The notes under the pieces are model-generated. The model had not been told where the DNA came from. It was given only the letters and a program-made list of their open reading frames with translations, and searched no databases. DNA of 64,000 bases, from contig NZ_LIPN01000096.1 of NCBI RefSeq assembly GCF_001418325.1, forward strand, positions 41,494-105,493. The letters are read 5' to 3'. The DNA is from Streptomyces atriruber. Lineage in GTDB: Bacteria > Actinomycetota > Actinomycetes > Streptomycetales > Streptomycetaceae. This document shows, in pieces, positions 62,401 through 64,000 of the stretch. Position 1 is the stretch's first letter. Each line of letters begins with the position of its first letter. The position numbers were made by a program, and so were the translations under genes.

Positions 62401-62468
62401 CCGACACCAACGGCTCGAAGAGCGGGGACCACGCGGACTGGGCGGGGGCCGAGTTCACCTGTTCCTGA
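59409..62468 (+). CDS. Secreted GH31 glycoside hydrolase with NPCBM domain
   Basis: A 1019-residue secreted enzyme. A signal peptide (residues 1-33, Arg-rich start, AQAADEP cleavage) precedes a GH31 N-terminal beta domain and a catalytic barrel. The nucleophile Asp is probably in AKLDVAWVGDGYKK near 360 and the acid/base region in GLAYTTGDVDGIFGG near 437-451. After accessory beta domains comes a NEW3-like stretch, and the C-terminal 150 residues form an NPCBM/NEW2 carbohydrate-binding domain (GKTYEKGIGTHADSVIEV, DDEINGYGEVAFSVEADG). It acts outside the cell on alpha-linked glucosides, galactosides or xylosides; specificity is not decided. It is a single gene. Confidence 0.93.
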   Translation: MRSPTRFRSAAAAALLGLLAAFAGPGGGSAQAADEPATTVGDVTGFDAEGPVYHLTAGKAEARVSFVSTETFRLELAPDGTFTDPTGKDIVLPQGKAPRTKWADKGDRYELSTSQVTLRAYKSPLRFALYRADGSRVWAESKGLSWTKDTTTQSLARGADEQFYGAGMQNGRGNTSHRGKKVEVSVDYNWDDGGHPNSVPFYLSSEGYGVFRNTYAPNTYDFAEPVTATAKEQRFDAYYFAGRGADAAKDVIGQYTKLTGKPFLPPVYGMEIGDADCYLHNANRGERHTLDSLKVADGYVENDMPNGWMLVNDGYGCGYENLAETSKGLAERKMKMGLWTEDGLDKIAEQVKAGQRVAKLDVAWVGDGYKKALDGCKDAYAGIEDNSDARGFTWAPESWSGAQRCGVQWSGDQSGGWEYIRWQIPTYAGSTMSGLAYTTGDVDGIFGGSPKTYVRDLQWKMFLPVTMTMDGWAASDKQPFRQGEPYTSINRKYLKLHESLIPYLYSYGHQATKTGVGAVRPLALEYPDDPKAATDAAKYEFLTGEDFLVAPVYRDTTTRDGIYLPKGTWTDYWSGRTYQGPTTVDGYSAPLDTLPLFVRGGATVPMWPGGIRSYQDRKADSPLAWDIYPQGSSSFELYEDDGVTRQHRDGKYATQRADVRAPRSGAGDVRVRIGASRGTYQGKQSSRPYAFTLHTGDAPSRVELGGHGLPRLTSRSAYDSARQGWFYDRDDRGGVVRVKTATLRTDRAFELRLDDTSAVGGAVPGAPASVHVPAGQELGAGTPGKVAVDITAGTKDATGVEATLDAPEGWTVGTARADRIPAGTTRRVEVALTPAKDADIGEQPLTATVRHRSAGQERTAVQRFALGVMPEAPAKDTWASDMKWLKSTNGYGPAERDRSNGESGAADGHPLTLAGKTYEKGIGTHADSVIEVYPGGRCSKFTADVGIDDEINGYGEVAFSVEADGKVLWTSPKVTGASATVPVDVDVRGARHVELKATDTNGSKSGDHADWAGAEFTCS

Positions 62469-62510
62469 AGGTCCGTCGGGACCCGTCGGAATCCGACGGG
62501 AGATACAGGA

Positions 62511-62546
62511 GCGGCGCCGGGCGGGAATGTCTCCGCCCGGCGCCGC
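62511..62546. terminator. Bidirectional hairpin between GH31 and the Gln-rich gene
   Basis: A perfect 14-bp stem with an 8-base loop lies between convergent genes. A smaller 8-bp hairpin (CCCGTCGG / CCGACGGG, 62482-62500) precedes it. Confidence 0.82.
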
Positions 62547-62582
62547 CGTGTGTTCACGCGAGACGCGTGCCGCTCGCGCGGG

Positions 62583-63185
62583 TCACTTGGTGATGACGAT
62601 GGCCAGCAGGTAGCCCGGGTTGTTGGTGTCGTAGTAGCCGATCACCTGTTGCCCGAAGGCGAATGCCTCCTGGACCTCGTCGTGGGTCTGCGGGTTGGGG
62701 TTGACGAAGGCCCGCCAGGCGTTGTCGACGTGCAGATAGAGGATGTACGCCTGGCCCGGGAGCGGCTCGACGACGTCCCAGAACGCCGTCGCCACGTTGG
62801 ACGCGAGCGCCTGGGTGGAGATCTCGGGCGCCTGCGCCTGGGGGATCTCCTGCTCCTGGCCGAACTGCTGCAGCAGGGTCTGGAACGGCTGCTGCTGGCC
62901 GAGCTGCTGGAGCTGCTGGCGCAGCTGCTGCGGGACTTGCTGCTGCATGCCCTGGTGCATGCCCTGCTGGCCCTGGATGCCCTGCTGGCCCTGCATGCCC
63001 TGCTGGCCCTGCATGCCCTGCTGAGGGCCGTACTGCTGCTGGCTCTGCTGCTGCGGAGGGGCCGTGCTGGGGCTCTGCTGGGAGCCGTACTGCTGCGGCC
63101 CGTACTGCTGGCCGTACTGCTGCTGCGGTCCGTACTGCCGTCCTTGTTGCTGGCCCAGCTGACTCATCTGCGGGGTGGTGCTCAT
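62583..63185 (-). CDS. Gln-rich protein sharing a C-terminal module with the adjacent protease
   Basis: A 200-residue protein. Residues about 8-125 are extremely Gln-rich with Tyr, Gly and Pro (QQYGPQ units, then QGQQGM repeats), low-complexity like prion-type or phase-separating segments. The last about 65 residues are folded: FWDVVEPLP, LYLHVDNAWRAFVNPNPQTH, and a hydrophobic end GYLLAIVITK. This tail aligns with the C-terminus of the subtilisin-like protease 62 bases upstream. There is no signal peptide or Cys. The ATG at 63185 has GGAAGG 9 bases upstream. No function is known to me. Confidence 0.82.
   Translation of the reverse strand: MSTTPQMSQLGQQQGRQYGPQQQYGQQYGPQQYGSQQSPSTAPPQQQSQQQYGPQQGMQGQQGMQGQQGIQGQQGMHQGMQQQVPQQLRQQLQQLGQQQPFQTLLQQFGQEQEIPQAQAPEISTQALASNVATAFWDVVEPLPGQAYILYLHVDNAWRAFVNPNPQTHDEVQEAFAFGQQVIGYYDTNNPGYLLAIVITK
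62962..63023. repeat. 18-bp coding repeats in the Gln-rich gene
   Basis: About three and a half units of an 18-bp repeat encode MQGQQG / IQGQQG in frame on the minus strand. Units differ at a few positions, including a Met to Ile change. Slippage here would change the length of the low-complexity region without a frameshift. Confidence 0.8.
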
Positions 63186-63246
63186 GCGGGTGCCACCTTC
63201 CCTCAATGGTTGTGGTCCTTCAGCAGTGCTGGAGTGCGGTCGTGCT

Positions 63247-64000
63247 TCAGCCCGTGACGACGAGGCCGACGACCTCGTCGTCCGAGAACCAGACGCGTAC
63301 GTCCGGTCGGCCCCCGGCGAAGGCGGAGTGCACCGCCTGCCGCGTCTCGGGGGACGGGTTGTCGAGGTTGCGCCACTGTCCGGCCACGAACAGCCGGAGC
63401 CGCGGCGGGAGTTCCGGCGGATACGGGAGCAGCTCGTCCCAGTACCGCTCGGCCTGACCCGAACCCACCGCGGACGGCAGCAGGTTCGTGACCGCCCCCT
63501 TGAGGTCGGGGCGGTTGCCGATCCGCTGCGACGCGGGCCTGCCCGGCGCGTCCTGCTGCGGGGAGCCCGTGGAGCGCAGCACCCTGCGGGCCCGGTCCGG
63601 GGTCATCGGCTGCTGGCCCGAGGCCTTCAGCATGCCCTGCAGCGAGGCCAGGGCGCCCACGACGATCGGGGACGCGGACGACGTGCCGGAGAACGTGTCG
63701 GTGTACCAGGCGATCTCGTCGGCGCCGCCCTGCAGGTCGCCGGGCCGGTCCCAGAAGCCGCCGGTGGTCGTGGTCTCACGGCCCCAGCCCTGCGCGTCCA
63801 CGCGTGCCCCGTAGTTGGAGAACGCCAGCCGCGAACGGTCGGGGCCGTGGTCACGGCCGTGGGTCCCGGGCGGGGGAGCGCCCGCGCCCACCAGGACCGC
63901 GTCGGAGGAGCGGTTGCTCGGGTTGAACGGGTTGCGCCACCAGGACGGGAAGCCGTCGGGACGGCGCTCGTAGACCGCGTCGTCCAGGGACTCGGCGCCG
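63247..64000 (-). CDS. Subtilisin-like (S8) serine protease, C-terminal part
   Basis: At least 250 residues of an S8 protease; the N-terminal part with the Asp and His of the triad lies beyond the window. The catalytic Ser motif is FSGTSSASPIVVGALASLQG, and upstream strands include DAVLVGAGAPPP and FSNYGARVDAQGWG, as in subtilases. After the protease domain, the last about 65 residues form a separate module (YWDELLPYPPE, QWRNLDNPSPETR, FSDDEVVGLVVTG) matching the tail of the neighbouring Gln-rich protein. The two genes are on the same strand, 61 bases apart, and probably form an operon. Confidence 0.88.
   Translation of the reverse strand, partial: GAESLDDAVYERRPDGFPSWWRNPFNPSNRSSDAVLVGAGAPPPGTHGRDHGPDRSRLAFSNYGARVDAQGWGRETTTTGGFWDRPGDLQGGADEIAWYTDTFSGTSSASPIVVGALASLQGMLKASGQQPMTPDRARRVLRSTGSPQQDAPGRPASQRIGNRPDLKGAVTNLLPSAVGSGQAERYWDELLPYPPELPPRLRLFVAGQWRNLDNPSPETRQAVHSAFAGGRPDVRVWFSDDEVVGLVVTG

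Noticed and set aside
56661..62432. A 1923-codon open frame on the minus strand
   Set aside because: It lies antisense across DUF3090, SCO1664-type, mshC and GH31 genes, all with clear family motifs. Long antisense frames are common in 70%+ GC DNA.
62962..63023. Second repeat cluster considered as CRISPR or minisatellite
   Set aside because: The units are in frame and encode the QGQQGM low-complexity region of the Gln-rich protein.

Overview
The window is chromosomal DNA from a Streptomyces or very close relative. The evidence is very high GC with strong third-position GC bias, two chaplin genes (one with a sortase signal), the mycothiol gene mshC beside SCO1664-, DUF3090- and MSMEG_4193-type genes, an F420-type LLM oxidoreductase, and GTG/TTG starts. 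Identifications come from reading the sequence and from memory of protein families; no searches were run.

Layout. 1-6664: a lipid-type catabolic group on the minus strand (acyl-CoA dehydrogenase with APH-like kinase, SDR, TetR regulator with a palindrome), with a duplicated His-rich protein, a quinone oxidoreductase, two DUF202 membrane proteins and a Nudix hydrolase. 6768-15736: DMT transporter, KstD-like flavoprotein, hypothetical protein, amino acid permease, a gluconate module (gntP, gntK, divergent FadR-type regulator with two spaced operators) and a YchJ protein. 15753-20836 is an accessory island with less GC-biased codons. It holds a zinc-finger protein, a three-gene cluster that reads as an SdpC/SdpA/SdpB-type peptide toxin system, a convergent DUF1648 (SdpI-like) / membrane PH / YtrA-type GntR operon with a palindromic operator, and a rearranged transposase relic. 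21052-28633: lipase, a catalase-like plus cyclooxygenase-like fusion overlapped by a nitroreductase-fold partner, and a ThDP enzyme. 28707-30600 is a decay patch: a GlxA-type regulator broken by a frameshift and a hairpin repeat, an intact cupin, and a deleted VOC gene.

30770-36159 is a kdp potassium operon (small ORF, kdpF, A, B, C, E) with no kdpD. 36178-45146 mixes NLR-like conflict components (EACC1-like protein, STAND NTPase-TPR, caspase-TPR) with sugar-phosphate genes (glucokinase, glucose-6-phosphate dehydrogenase, trehalose-6-phosphate synthase, SIS isomerase), and ends at a tRNA-Leu(GAG).

45492-59315 is core-like: M20 peptidase, chpH with a 5' leader hairpin that buries its ribosome-binding site, chpC, DUF5703, a RecD-like protein with degenerate ATPase motifs, aldo/keto reductase, LLM oxidoreductase, ferritin-like protein, CorA, phosphomutase-like protein, DUF3090, SCO1664-type protein and mshC. 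59409-64000: a secreted GH31-NPCBM enzyme, a Gln-rich protein, and the C-terminal part of a subtilisin-like protease that shares a C-terminal module with the Gln-rich protein.

The points most worth follow-up are the Sdp-like toxin/immunity island, the EACC1/STAND/caspase group interleaved with sugar-phosphate enzymes, the chpH leader hairpin, and the catalase-cyclooxygenase fusion.
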